NCBI GenBank assembly: GCA_944325945.1
Contig: CALVBW010000007.1
Location: forward strand, 1-57,363
Source of the DNA: Candidatus Gastranaerophilales bacterium
GTDB lineage: Bacteria > Cyanobacteriota > Vampirovibrionia > Gastranaerophilales > Gastranaerophilaceae
Reading direction: 5' to 3'
DNA: 57,363 nucleotides
A program made the position numbers and the translations under genes. Positions within the stretch are counted from its first letter, which is position 1; every line of letters begins with the position of its first letter. The notes under the pieces are model-generated. The model was not told the origin of the DNA, searched no databases, and saw nothing but the letters and a program-made list of their open reading frames with translations. This document shows, piece after piece, positions 15,299 through 24,132 of this stretch.

Positions 15299-16681
15299 AT
15301 GGAAACTGTAACTAACAAGACACTGGAAAAACTTAAATACGATCTGGTAAGGGCAGGACTTGTACAATATGAAGTTATTGAACAAGCTGATGAAATATCC
15401 AATGCCCAAAATATTAACATAGGTCAGGCGCTAATAAATTCAGGCGTCATAACAGAAGAAACTCTTTTAAAGTTTTTAGAATCCAGACTCCACATTCCGT
15501 ATGTAAACCTTGAAGATTATTCTCTTGACCCGAATTGTCTCAAATATGTCAGCTTTTCCGATGCCAAAAGATACCGGATTATTCCGCTTTTCAAAATTGA
15601 GGATACTCTCACCGTTGCAATGGCTGACCCGCTTGATTTGTTTGCTATAGACAAAATTATTGAAAGCGCTGAATGCTCAATTGAGCCTGTAATTTCATCC
15701 GAAAGCGCTATCATGAAAAAAATTGAAGAATACTACAAAACAGACAGTACTGTCGGAGAAATATTTACAGATGCCAATTCCGATTATGATTGGCGTGATG
15801 AGCTTCATAGCGAAGATTTAAGCGATAACCATATCCAAAAAATTATCCGCGCAATCCTAAAACAGGCTATTATGGAAGGAGTGCACGAAGTAACGTTTCA
15901 AGGCGAAGATTCAGGTTTTGGAGTAAACTTCAAAAAAAATGGCGAAATAATAAATAAAGGGACAATTCCGTCTGTTTTGACCTCCTCTTTTACTGCAAGA
16001 CTCAAAACACTGGCAGAGCTTGATCCTTCAGTATCAGAAGTTCCGCAGCTCGGCAAATTAAATTTTAAAGTCGACGATATGCAGGTAGTTACAAGTATTT
16101 CTACATTCCCGACGATTATGGGTGAAAGAATCTTCCTCAAAATCTATAAACCGCCAAAAGCTTTGAATAAAATAATCACATCGGATAAACAACTAAAACT
16201 TGTAAGAAAATCACTCAAAGAACCCGGTATAATCCTTGTCTGCGGATCACCTTTGAGCGGCAAAACTCATATTATCTATTCGCTGTTGCTGGAAGCTGCA
16301 AAACAGGGAATCAAAAACATCATGACTCTTGAAAGCATCGCAAAATACACCCTCAAAGGTGTCAACCAGTGTGAACTGAATGAAAATATCGGGTTTAATA
16401 TGGATAAAGCCTCAAGATTTATTGAGTTTCAATCGCCTGACATAATCTATCTTGAAGGTATAAAAACAAAAGAATCATTTGACTATTTTGCAGGACTTGT
16501 TTTTGACGGAAAAACTATTATTATGGAATTTCTGGCAAATAATATGGAAGATTTACGCAATAAAATGGCGTTTTCCGACTTTGAAACACTTAAATCGCTT
16601 ATCAGCTGCATGATTTTTATCCATTCAAAAGACAGCATTGAAGTCTTTGACAAGGAAACTATCCAAAAATATCTGGCATAA
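15299..16681 (+). CDS. Degenerate GspE/PilB-type secretion ATPase-like protein
   Basis: 460 residues. The N-terminal ~150 residues match the GspE/MshE N-domain (AEQ-like ISNAQNINIGQALINSGVITEETLLKFLESRL). The C-terminal part follows the PilB/GspE ATPase fold but is shortened. Walker A is intact (GSPLSGKT, K322). The Walker B region reads SPDIIYLEGIKT rather than PDxxxxGEIRD. The His box, usually HTN, reads MEFLANN, and the four-Cys zinc module is missing. It may bind ATP without acting as a full motor. Its link to a kinase and receiver suggests a signal-controlled role in pilus function (inference). An alternative is a decayed pilB. Confidence 0.8.
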   Translation: METVTNKTLEKLKYDLVRAGLVQYEVIEQADEISNAQNINIGQALINSGVITEETLLKFLESRLHIPYVNLEDYSLDPNCLKYVSFSDAKRYRIIPLFKIEDTLTVAMADPLDLFAIDKIIESAECSIEPVISSESAIMKKIEEYYKTDSTVGEIFTDANSDYDWRDELHSEDLSDNHIQKIIRAILKQAIMEGVHEVTFQGEDSGFGVNFKKNGEIINKGTIPSVLTSSFTARLKTLAELDPSVSEVPQLGKLNFKVDDMQVVTSISTFPTIMGERIFLKIYKPPKALNKIITSDKQLKLVRKSLKEPGIILVCGSPLSGKTHIIYSLLLEAAKQGIKNIMTLESIAKYTLKGVNQCELNENIGFNMDKASRFIEFQSPDIIYLEGIKTKESFDYFAGLVFDGKTIIMEFLANNMEDLRNKMAFSDFETLKSLISCMIFIHSKDSIEVFDKETIQKYLA

Positions 16682-16683
16682 TT

Positions 16684-17421
16684 TTATTTAGCAATATAAA
16701 ATACCAGATTAACCAGAAAATCTGCGATAAGCATATAAAGCGTAGACAGGATTGCCGCCTGAGTGGTAGAAATACCGACCTCTTTTGCGCCGCCTTTTGT
16801 CTGATACCCTTGTGTTGCGCAGACAAGTGCTATCAATCCGCCGAAGATTGACGCTTTTAAAAGACTTATATAAATATCGCGGGTAGAAAGCCATGCCCAG
16901 ACGGAATTCATATAGCGCGCGGGATGCAGGTCAATTGTAGCTGAGCAGACAAGCATTCCGCCCAAAACCCCGATAACTTCCGCAATCAATACGACCATAG
17001 GCACGGTAATCATTGCCGCAATTATTCTCGGGGTAAAATAATACCCGACAGGGTCGACTTTTAAAGTTTTCATTGCATCCACCTGACTTGTAACCTGCAT
17101 ATTTGCAATCTCCGCAGAAATTGCCGTACCGGCTCTGGCGCCGATTGCAAGCGCAACAAATCCCGGCGCAATTTCTCTTATCATAACTATTGCAATTGTG
17201 CCGCCGATATATGTTTCTGCTCCGGTCATCAAAAATTGTTTTGCCACCTGAACTGCAATTACAGCCGCTGCAATAAACGCTATGGACAGCGAAATTATCA
17301 AAGAATCATAACTAATGGATGCTGCCTGCGAAATTATGCTCGAAAATTTTACCTGCCTTTGCAGTAAATATTTCAGGCTTTTAAAAAAATTTATAACACA
17401 CAGACCGAAAAATTCTATCAT
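16684..17421 (-). CDS. mlaE: MlaE/YrbE-family lipid ABC transporter permease
   Basis: 245 residues with about five membrane helices, the normal size for the family. The conserved core IAIVMIREIAPGFVALAIGARAGTA and the EIANMQVTSQVDAMKTL segment are intact. These permeases move phospholipid between inner and outer membranes with an ATPase (MlaF) and an MCE protein (MlaD); neither partner is in this window. In cyanobacteria and plastids the equivalent is the TGD1-type permease. It lies 22 bases after the protease gene on the same strand and converges on the PilB-like gene. Confidence 0.94.
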   Translation of the reverse strand: MIEFFGLCVINFFKSLKYLLQRQVKFSSIISQAASISYDSLIISLSIAFIAAAVIAVQVAKQFLMTGAETYIGGTIAIVMIREIAPGFVALAIGARAGTAISAEIANMQVTSQVDAMKTLKVDPVGYYFTPRIIAAMITVPMVVLIAEVIGVLGGMLVCSATIDLHPARYMNSVWAWLSTRDIYISLLKASIFGGLIALVCATQGYQTKGGAKEVGISTTQAAILSTLYMLIADFLVNLVFYIAK

Positions 17422-17443
17422 ATAAAAAATATATCACGAACAG

Positions 17444-18109
17444 CTAATTTTTGGCAAGGTTTGCACTTTTTATAAATTGTTTTGCGTCGTTTATAGGGAT
17501 TGCAAAGCCTATTCCGATATTTGAAATATTATTATCAGGGTTATAAATCGACTGGTTAATCCCGATAACTTCTCCCGAGGAATTTAAAAGCGGTCCGCCT
17601 GAGCATCCGGGGTTAATAGCGGCATCAGTTTGAATTCTGTTTTTTGTGTAGTCAATTCTTGATACAATTCCTTGAGTTAAAGTTCCGTAAAATCCGAAAG
17701 GATTACCGATAGCAAGAACTTTTTGTCCTACTTTTATTTCTTCTGAATCTCCGAATGATACCGTTTGCAATTGATTTTTTGGGTCGATTTTTAAAAGAGC
17801 CAGATCCTTGTTTTTCCCCATTTTAGCAAGAATTTTCGCTTTATAAACAATTCCGTTATACATTGTAACATCAATATCCTTGCAGTCTTCCACAACGTGC
17901 GAGCCTGTCAGGATTACGCCGTCTTTTGAAATTACACACCCTGTACCAGCAGATACCCCGTCATCCAGCTGCGCATCAATCGCTACAATTGCGGGATTAA
18001 TTTTTTCATAAACCGCAATGTTGATTCTCTCATCAGGTTCATAATTAACCGCAAAGGCCGGTAAAAATCCAAGTATGAAAACTGTAATAACAGAAAAAAA
18101 TTTTTGCAT
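17444..18109 (-). CDS. Exported trypsin-like serine protease (HtrA-type, no PDZ)
   Basis: 221 residues: signal peptide 1-20 (ends LPAFA), then a DegP/HtrA-type protease domain. The catalytic triad is visible as His in LTGSHVVE, Asp in NKDLALLKI and Ser in [11 protein letters not shown]. The residue before the Ser is Cys where the family usually has Asn. No PDZ domain follows, so this is a short form; binding or oligomer control by PDZ is lost. It is probably periplasmic and active in protein quality control or processing. The ATG follows AAAGAGGAATTGTT. Confidence 0.92.
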   Translation of the reverse strand: MQKFFSVITVFILGFLPAFAVNYEPDERINIAVYEKINPAIVAIDAQLDDGVSAGTGCVISKDGVILTGSHVVEDCKDIDVTMYNGIVYKAKILAKMGKNKDLALLKIDPKNQLQTVSFGDSEEIKVGQKVLAIGNPFGFYGTLTQGIVSRIDYTKNRIQTDAAINPGCSGGPLLNSSGEVIGINQSIYNPDNNISNIGIGFAIPINDAKQFIKSANLAKN

Positions 18110-18188
18110 AACAATTCCTCTTTCTCCATATTATGTATAATTTTGCCGTCTAAAATATTACCGGAAATTATTAATTTTCGGTTGGTTC

Positions 18189-18217
18189 TTGAAATTATTA
18201 TAATTTTAATGTATAAT
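18189..18217 (+). promoter_or_regulatory. Promoter of the Ycf23-like gene
   Basis: TTGAAA (18189-18194), a 17-nt spacer and a perfect TATAAT (18212-18217), followed by AAGGAG (18226-18231) and ATG 18241. This is one of the cleanest sigma-70-type promoters in the window. Confidence 0.8.
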
Positions 18218-18240
18218 TCACAAAGAAGGAGAATTTGATT

Positions 18241-18999
18241 ATGGCAAGAATTGATTTATTCAAACAACACTTACAGGAAAAGAAAGCAGTTAAAGTTATT
18301 GCAGGTATTGACAATTTTGATATCGTAAATATCAAAAAAGTTGTTTCATCTGCTGAAAATTCAGGCGCAAGCGCTGTTGACATCTGCGCTAAAGAAGAAA
18401 TCGTAAAAGAAATCCGTTCTATGACGGAATTACCTTTATTTGTTTCTTCAATAGTACCGGAAGAACTCGTAAAAGCGGTTGATCTGGGTGCTGACGCAAT
18501 TGAACTCGGAAACTTTGACGTTTTGTATAAAAAAGGCATTTCATTCACCGCTCAAGATGTTTTGAGATTAACAAAAGAAACTATCGCACTTTTGGGTGAC
18601 AGAGAAACTTTCTTCTCAGTAACAATTCCGGGTGAAATTTCAATTACCGAACAGATTTCACTTGCAAGAGAATTGGAAACTATGGGTATTGACTTGATCC
18701 AGACAGAAGGTCATTTTGCAAAATCCTCACAGGCTGACGGTGTCAGAGGGCTTATGGAAAGAGCAGAACTCACAATTTCCAACACAATTGAACTTGCAAG
18801 AAATATTGAAATGCCGATTATGACAGCAACCGGCATCAATCCGACAACCGCACCGTTTGCATTTGCAGCAGGCGCATCAGCAATCGGAGTTGGCTCTTGC
18901 ATTAATAAAATGGATTCAACGCTTTCTATGATGGCTACCATCAGAAATCTCGTTGAAATAGCTGAAAAGAATGCAGTAAAAACTATGGAATTGGTTTAA
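18241..18999 (+). CDS. DUF561 / Ycf23 family protein
   Basis: 252 residues, a predicted TIM-barrel protein. The N-terminal KVIAGIDNFDIVNIKKVV, GASAVDICAKEEIV and late ATGINPTTAPFAFAAGASAIGVGS blocks match the Ycf23/DUF561 family that is widespread in cyanobacteria and algal plastids. The family has no settled function; the barrel and phosphate-binding GxGS-like end suggest an aldolase or synthase-like enzyme. Its presence in a lineage without photosynthesis shows that the role is not photosynthetic. The ATG is set by AAGGAG 9 nt upstream. Ends at a good terminator. Confidence 0.93.
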   Translation: MARIDLFKQHLQEKKAVKVIAGIDNFDIVNIKKVVSSAENSGASAVDICAKEEIVKEIRSMTELPLFVSSIVPEELVKAVDLGADAIELGNFDVLYKKGISFTAQDVLRLTKETIALLGDRETFFSVTIPGEISITEQISLARELETMGIDLIQTEGHFAKSSQADGVRGLMERAELTISNTIELARNIEMPIMTATGINPTTAPFAFAAGASAIGVGSCINKMDSTLSMMATIRNLVEIAEKNAVKTMELV

Positions 19000-19023
19000 A
19001 ATCTTAATTGAATAAATAATTTT

Positions 19024-19053
19024 AAGGCGGGCATTATTTGTCCGCCTTTTTTT
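19024..19053 (+). terminator. Terminator of the Ycf23-like gene
   Basis: GGCGG / CCGCC stem with a loop of about 11 nt, followed by a run of T. Confidence 0.88.
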
Positions 19054-19146
19054 ATTTATTTTACAGGATATACTCATAACATTTATTTACATGTAATGGA
19101 AATTTTTTATGGTTTTAACTAAAATGTTTATCAGGAAGGAATAGAT

Positions 19147-20703
19147 ATGGAATACATTTTAGATTTATTATACATATATATTGCAATTTATTCAGTATAT
19201 TTTCTGGTACTTGCGCTCAGAAATTTGAAAGATAAGCCGTTTAAAATAGAAAAACGATATGCGCAATATGAAGAAAAAGACCACCTTGCGGTTGTGATTT
19301 ATTCACACAACAACAAATCAACCCTTGAAAGCCTTATAAATCAATTAAAACTTCAGGATTATCCGATTGATTGTTTTAAAGTTTTTGCGATATTGGACAA
19401 TTGCAATGACGGTTCTGAAACAATTTTCACTACAAACAGATTTGTTAATGTTATCAATTTTAAAGACAATGGCACACTTGGGAAAGATCAGGCTGTTTCG
19501 TTGTTGATAGAACAGTTAGCACAGGATCAGTGGATTGATTCTTACATTTTCATTGATGCAAACCGCGGAATATCAACTGACTTTTTGTCTACCGTTAATT
19601 CCGCACTTGTCAAAAATTCCGTTCTTAGCGGTGAAACTCTAATGCTGACGGATAATCTTGATATAATAGACACTATTAAAGCCGTTTACTTAAAATATCA
19701 CATGAACTTTATCCGTAAAGCCAGAACTCTATTGGGTCTGGCTGTTCAGGCAGATTCAGGTCTGTTCATAATAAAAAAAGAAATCGTTGACAGAATTGGC
19801 GAAGTTGACTTTAAAAATATTGACAGCGAATTAAAATACAGCATTTTATTATCTAAAATAGGATACAGATGCGCATATAATCCTAATATTCAAACATTTG
19901 TAAATGCTGAAGGGTATATCTTCAGACGTCCCAGACTTTCGCAACGATTAAAACTCTTCAAAAACTGTTTTAAAAGCATTTTTACAAAAAATTTCGTATT
20001 TACGGAACACGTCTTATCATTAATTGCACCTAATTTCTGGCTGCTTGTAATTGCCTATCTGGGATTGATGAAACATTCTTACAAATATTACTTCTTTGTT
20101 GATTTCAAAGTAGTATTGTTCTCTTTTATAATATTAATTGCAGGTTTTGCAATAAGCTTGATTAACGCTAAGTTAAATTTGAAAGAAATAATTTTATTAT
20201 GTTTCTATCCTTTATATTCAATATGCCATATTATAAAAAATCTTCCGCCTATTCGCGGTATTTTTGCTAAAATTGCAAACGGCATGGTAACAAATGAAAA
20301 AGATAAACTTTCAATTGATGTTGTGGTATCAACCGGCAAAAGCGATCTTCCATGTAAATTGGAATTTATATCAGACAAAGGAATTTCAAAAGTAAGATTT
20401 ATCTTTAAAAACAAAAAATACACAACCGGCGGTCATTTAAGAATGATTGATGCGCTGCAGGAATTGAAGTCCAAGCTTGATGATTACGGATTTATTCTAA
20501 AAATCTGCAACTGCTGCTCTCACTTTACGTCAAATGTTGACGGTTCAACAAATATGTTGAAAGGCACCTGCAGCTGCGATTATCCTAGTCCTTCATTAAA
20601 AGAACCAAAACCGACATTGATTTGGAATTCCTGTTCAAAATTTTCACCGGCAAGATTAAACAGCCTTATTGAAGAAATGGTTTCAAAAGGACAGGAAAAA
20701 TAA
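19147..20703 (+). CDS. Membrane glycosyltransferase (GT2-like) with Cys-rich C-terminal module
   Basis: 518 residues. A hydrophobic helix at 5-25 is followed by a GT2-type domain: VVIYSHNN, AILDNCNDGSE, then FIDANRG where active enzymes have DxD (here D-A-N), and SELKYSILLSKIGYR in place of the ED block. A weak QxxRW-like SQRLKLFK follows. Three hydrophobic helices (about residues 295-365) come next. The last ~130 residues are a separate soluble module with CNCC, CSC and a final Cys, perhaps a metal or disulphide site. It may make a surface polysaccharide; the changed DxD means catalysis is uncertain. SD AGGAAGG precedes the ATG at 19147. Confidence 0.82.
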   Translation: MEYILDLLYIYIAIYSVYFLVLALRNLKDKPFKIEKRYAQYEEKDHLAVVIYSHNNKSTLESLINQLKLQDYPIDCFKVFAILDNCNDGSETIFTTNRFVNVINFKDNGTLGKDQAVSLLIEQLAQDQWIDSYIFIDANRGISTDFLSTVNSALVKNSVLSGETLMLTDNLDIIDTIKAVYLKYHMNFIRKARTLLGLAVQADSGLFIIKKEIVDRIGEVDFKNIDSELKYSILLSKIGYRCAYNPNIQTFVNAEGYIFRRPRLSQRLKLFKNCFKSIFTKNFVFTEHVLSLIAPNFWLLVIAYLGLMKHSYKYYFFVDFKVVLFSFIILIAGFAISLINAKLNLKEIILLCFYPLYSICHIIKNLPPIRGIFAKIANGMVTNEKDKLSIDVVVSTGKSDLPCKLEFISDKGISKVRFIFKNKKYTTGGHLRMIDALQELKSKLDDYGFILKICNCCSHFTSNVDGSTNMLKGTCSCDYPSPSLKEPKPTLIWNSCSKFSPARLNSLIEEMVSKGQEK

Positions 20704-21855
20704 TCAAAGTTTTGAAACAAGTTCTTTTATCATATAAAAAGAACCGCATACAATAGTCAATTTGCCGTCAGTATAATCAAATTTTTGTGCTGCAAATTCT
20801 TTTGACTCATACGGACAAACTGCCTGAAGTTCATCAATTTCAGCGGAATTCGGATAATCAAAATGATAAAAATAGATTTCATCCTCCGGCTTAAATAATT
20901 CAGAAATCATTGTATTGAAATCTTTATTTTTAAGACAGCCGAATATAAAACGTTTTTTGACAGAAGGATAATAAAAATCCAGACTTTGACGCAGAGCTTT
21001 AATGCCGTTCGGGTTATGCGCGGCGTCAATTATCATATTTTTATCCGGAATATATTGAAACCTGCATGGATGCTGAACCTTTTTTAAGGCTTTTTGAATT
21101 GTGTCTTCAGAAATTTTTTTAAAAAGATAACGGACTGCCGTTAGTGCAAGAGATAAATTTTCCTGCTGGTAAAGTCCTTTCAATGAAAGATTTGACGTAT
21201 CTTCAAAGGGCGATACCATAATCATAAGGGAATTTTTCTTATCAGCGGTGTCTTTTATTATTTCAAAGCCTTCGGCAGTAATAACGGGACAATTTTCTTT
21301 AATAATCCCTGATTTTTCGAAAGCGATTTGTTCTAAAGTTTTGCCGAGTCTTTCCGTGTGGTCAAAATCAATGTGAGTAATAATTGAGCATAAATTTGAT
21401 TTTATAACGTTTGTTGCGTCAAATCGTCCGCCGAGTCCTGTCTCCAGAACTACTACATCAACTTCATTATCCGCAAAGTATTTAAACATAACGGCCGTCA
21501 GAATTTCAAATTCCGTAAGATGAATATTATTTTCATCAGCAAGAGCACATATTTTTTCGACATAATTTGCAAAATCAACTTCCGAAATCTCTTTTCCCGA
21601 AATTTTAATTCTTTCTGTATATTTAAAGATATGCGGACTTGTGTACAGACCTACTTTCATCCCTGCTTCTTTTAAAACTGTTGCAATAATCGCACAGACA
21701 GAACCTTTGCCGTTAGTTCCCGAGACATGAATACATTTTAATTTATCTTGAGGATTACCTAAAATATCAAGAATACTTAAAATTCTCTCCAGCCCAAGTT
21801 CAATATAAAATCTCCCCTGACCTGTTAAAAGCTTTACTGCATCTTCGTAATCCAT
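20704..21855 (-). CDS. folC: Dihydrofolate synthase / folylpolyglutamate synthase
   Basis: Adds glutamate to dihydropteroate and to folates. About 383 residues, within the family's usual range. The N-terminal P-loop VSGTNGKGSVCA, the LETGLGGRFDATN block, the IDFDHTERLG metal/ATP motif and the C-terminal-domain DAAHNPNGIKAL motif are all present. Start ATG 21855 is preferred, since TTG 21861 overlaps the nadE stop. It is the last gene of the murC-murB-ddl-ftsQ-nadE-folC operon. Confidence 0.95.
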   Translation of the reverse strand: MDYEDAVKLLTGQGRFYIELGLERILSILDILGNPQDKLKCIHVSGTNGKGSVCAIIATVLKEAGMKVGLYTSPHIFKYTERIKISGKEISEVDFANYVEKICALADENNIHLTEFEILTAVMFKYFADNEVDVVVLETGLGGRFDATNVIKSNLCSIITHIDFDHTERLGKTLEQIAFEKSGIIKENCPVITAEGFEIIKDTADKKNSLMIMVSPFEDTSNLSLKGLYQQENLSLALTAVRYLFKKISEDTIQKALKKVQHPCRFQYIPDKNMIIDAAHNPNGIKALRQSLDFYYPSVKKRFIFGCLKNKDFNTMISELFKPEDEIYFYHFDYPNSAEIDELQAVCPYESKEFAAQKFDYTDGKLTIVCGSFYMIKELVSKL

Positions 21856-21857
21856 AA

Positions 21858-23270
21858 TCAATAAAACCTCTGTATAATCGGGAGATTAACCCCTCTGCAG
21901 AACGAGCGTTCCGTAAGTCTTATGCCAAGACAGCATTGTTTACGTTTAAATTGTGCTCTGTATATTTTTTTAATAGTATCAAGTACAAGTTCCGTTCCGT
22001 ATTTTGAACAAATTTCTTCTACAGGTTTATTTTGTTCAATATACATTTCAATAATATCATCGAGAATTGCATATTCAGGAAGTCTGTCCTGATCCTTTTG
22101 ACCAGGATGAAGCTCTGCAGAAGGTGCTTTTTCAATAATTGCCTGCGGAATTCTTTCTTCATTACTGTTAATATACGCACAAAGTTTATAGATATTTGTT
22201 TTGGTTAAATCACAGATTAAATTCAATCCTCCTGCAAGGTCGCCATAAAGCGTTCCAAAGCCCATTGCTGCTTCTGATTTGTTACTTGTTGAGAGCAAAA
22301 GCCTGTTGTCACGGTTTGAGAAAAACATTAAAATAAGTGCCCTCAAACGCGCCTGTAAATTTTCTTCAGCCAAATCCTGTTTTGATTCATGGGCAATTTT
22401 TTCCATAAAATTGTCAAATAACGGCGTAATCGAATGCTTTTCCGTTTTAATCCCCAAATTTTGCGCCAGAGCAATTGAATCCGTAACACTACCTTCTGAT
22501 GAATACATACTCGGCATCAAAACACCGAGGACATTTTCAGCGCCCGCAGCATCAGCTGCAAGAACAGCCGTTAATGCACTGTCAATTCCTCCGGATAGTC
22601 CCAGAATAATCTTTTTAAAACCGGTATTTTCGCAATATTCTTTTAATGCAAAAGTCAAAACTTTATAAATAATTTCTTCAATTTGAGGCTCTTCATATTG
22701 AATTACTCTTTTGAAATCCACTATCTCGCATGTTGTTTCACAAACAGGTAAGTGCATAACCAGTTCATTTTCTCTATTTTTTGCAAAGCTTCCGCCTGCA
22801 AAAATATTTTCATCAGACATTCCAACTGCATTAACATAAATAAAATCATTTCTTGTGTTAATACTTTCGATAAATTCATTGTATTTATCCATTACAAAAT
22901 ATTTATTTTTGGCAAGTATATACAAATCGCAAATTACATCATCCCTGTATATCTCGTCAACGTAAACATTTTGACCAAATATTATATAAAATCCATCCTC
23001 TGAAACTCCGACAACACCGTCCTGTATCAGAACATCTCCGAGCAAAACAGCTTTATCGTAATTTTTTTCGGCGATTTTTTCATAAAATTTCATCTCGGCA
23101 TTTTGTGCCCTGTCGTCAAACGCAAGATCCTTTGCTCCTGTGTCTTCCATATCGTATTGCGGGAAAATTATCAAATCACAATCGGTTTTTTCAATTGTAT
23201 CCGTTATTTGCTTAAAATTAAAATCAAAATCCGCAGTTTTAAATCTTGTCTGTGCCAGTGCAATTCTCAT
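21858..23270 (-). CDS. nadE: NAD+ synthetase with a vestigial glutaminase domain
   Basis: Last step of NAD+ synthesis (deamido-NAD + NH3 + ATP). 470 residues. The C-terminal synthetase domain is intact: LGLSGGIDSALTAVLA P-loop, then STSNKSEAAMGFGTLYGDLAG and the K-D-Q-D-R-L-P motif. The N-terminal nitrilase-type domain is shortened to ~200 residues. The usual FPE is FPQ, and the stretches carrying the catalytic Lys (KxxLPNYxVFDE) and Cys (ICED) are gone. The domain end (YVNAVGMSDENIFAGGSF) is kept. The enzyme therefore probably uses free ammonia or another protein's glutaminase. With nadB-nadC at 33.5 kb, the window covers most of de novo NAD synthesis. Confidence 0.93.
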   Translation of the reverse strand: MRIALAQTRFKTADFDFNFKQITDTIEKTDCDLIIFPQYDMEDTGAKDLAFDDRAQNAEMKFYEKIAEKNYDKAVLLGDVLIQDGVVGVSEDGFYIIFGQNVYVDEIYRDDVICDLYILAKNKYFVMDKYNEFIESINTRNDFIYVNAVGMSDENIFAGGSFAKNRENELVMHLPVCETTCEIVDFKRVIQYEEPQIEEIIYKVLTFALKEYCENTGFKKIILGLSGGIDSALTAVLAADAAGAENVLGVLMPSMYSSEGSVTDSIALAQNLGIKTEKHSITPLFDNFMEKIAHESKQDLAEENLQARLRALILMFFSNRDNRLLLSTSNKSEAAMGFGTLYGDLAGGLNLICDLTKTNIYKLCAYINSNEERIPQAIIEKAPSAELHPGQKDQDRLPEYAILDDIIEMYIEQNKPVEEICSKYGTELVLDTIKKIYRAQFKRKQCCLGIRLTERSFCRGVNLPIIQRFY

Positions 23271-23280
23271 TATTACTCCT

Positions 23281-24132
23281 TTATTCCAATTTCAAATAAT
23301 TGACTTTTTCCCAGCTTAAATCAATATATTTAACCTTACCTTTAACCTTTTCAACCTGAGGAAGAATCGACGGTATCCGCTTGATTCTTTCGTATATATT
23401 ATCATCCGGCGACCCTAACCTTACTGGAACACTGGTGATTTTAACATAAATATCATCAGGATTACGCATATCTATATACTCAACCTTTTCGCGTGAAAAA
23501 GTTTCAACATATTTTGCAATTCTTTGAATCTGCCGAATTTTATTCACATCCCATTTACGGTAATCATCCCCCTTATTACCATAAGATAAAACCTTAACGG
23601 TTTTATATTCTTCCGGCAACGGCAGATAATCAGGACCTATTATCAACCTGCCTTCCCGTGTAAATGCGGCAACAGGTTTAACTTTTTCGTCGGGAGCAAC
23701 TGTTATAACCGGTATTGCTTCACGAATTATAATTAAAATTCTTGCAGGAAAAGCATACCGCCTGATGTACACATCCTCAACAGGAGCAAGAGACATAAGC
23801 TTATATTTTAATTCTTTCAAATTTGCCATATAAATAGGTAAAACAGGAACTTCAATCTGTTTCATAACACTTTTAATTTTTTCCGTTTTAACTATTTTAT
23901 TATCAACGATTTGAACTAAAGCAGGGTCGAACGTTAAGAATATATCCTTAGGAAGATACCATCCCGGCATTATGGAAAATAAATAGACACCGGCCACAAT
24001 TGCACAGCCGGTAAAAAATCTGAGCAAATGTTTCAGAAAACTCTGTTTTTTCTTTCCTTTTCTGAGTTTTCTTTCTCTTTGCTTGGCTTTTAAAAGCTTT
24101 TCAGGATTCTCAAACTCTTGATACTCAGTCAT
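23281..24132 (-). CDS. ftsQ: Cell-division protein FtsQ/DivIB
   Basis: 283 residues with FtsQ topology: a basic cytoplasmic N-terminus (about 1-35, rich in K and R), one membrane helix (~36-53), then a POTRA domain with VPVLPIYMANLKEL, APVEDVYIRRYAFPARILIIIRE, and a beta domain. It would link FtsA/FtsW-side proteins to the septal wall machinery. Similarity is by topology and POTRA pattern; FtsQ is poorly conserved, but its place after murC-murB-ddl is exactly that of ftsQ. Start ATG overlaps the ddl stop by one base. ftsA and ftsZ do not follow. Confidence 0.88.
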   Translation of the reverse strand: MTEYQEFENPEKLLKAKQRERKLRKGKKKQSFLKHLLRFFTGCAIVAGVYLFSIMPGWYLPKDIFLTFDPALVQIVDNKIVKTEKIKSVMKQIEVPVLPIYMANLKELKYKLMSLAPVEDVYIRRYAFPARILIIIREAIPVITVAPDEKVKPVAAFTREGRLIIGPDYLPLPEEYKTVKVLSYGNKGDDYRKWDVNKIRQIQRIAKYVETFSREKVEYIDMRNPDDIYVKITSVPVRLGSPDDNIYERIKRIPSILPQVEKVKGKVKYIDLSWEKVNYLKLE

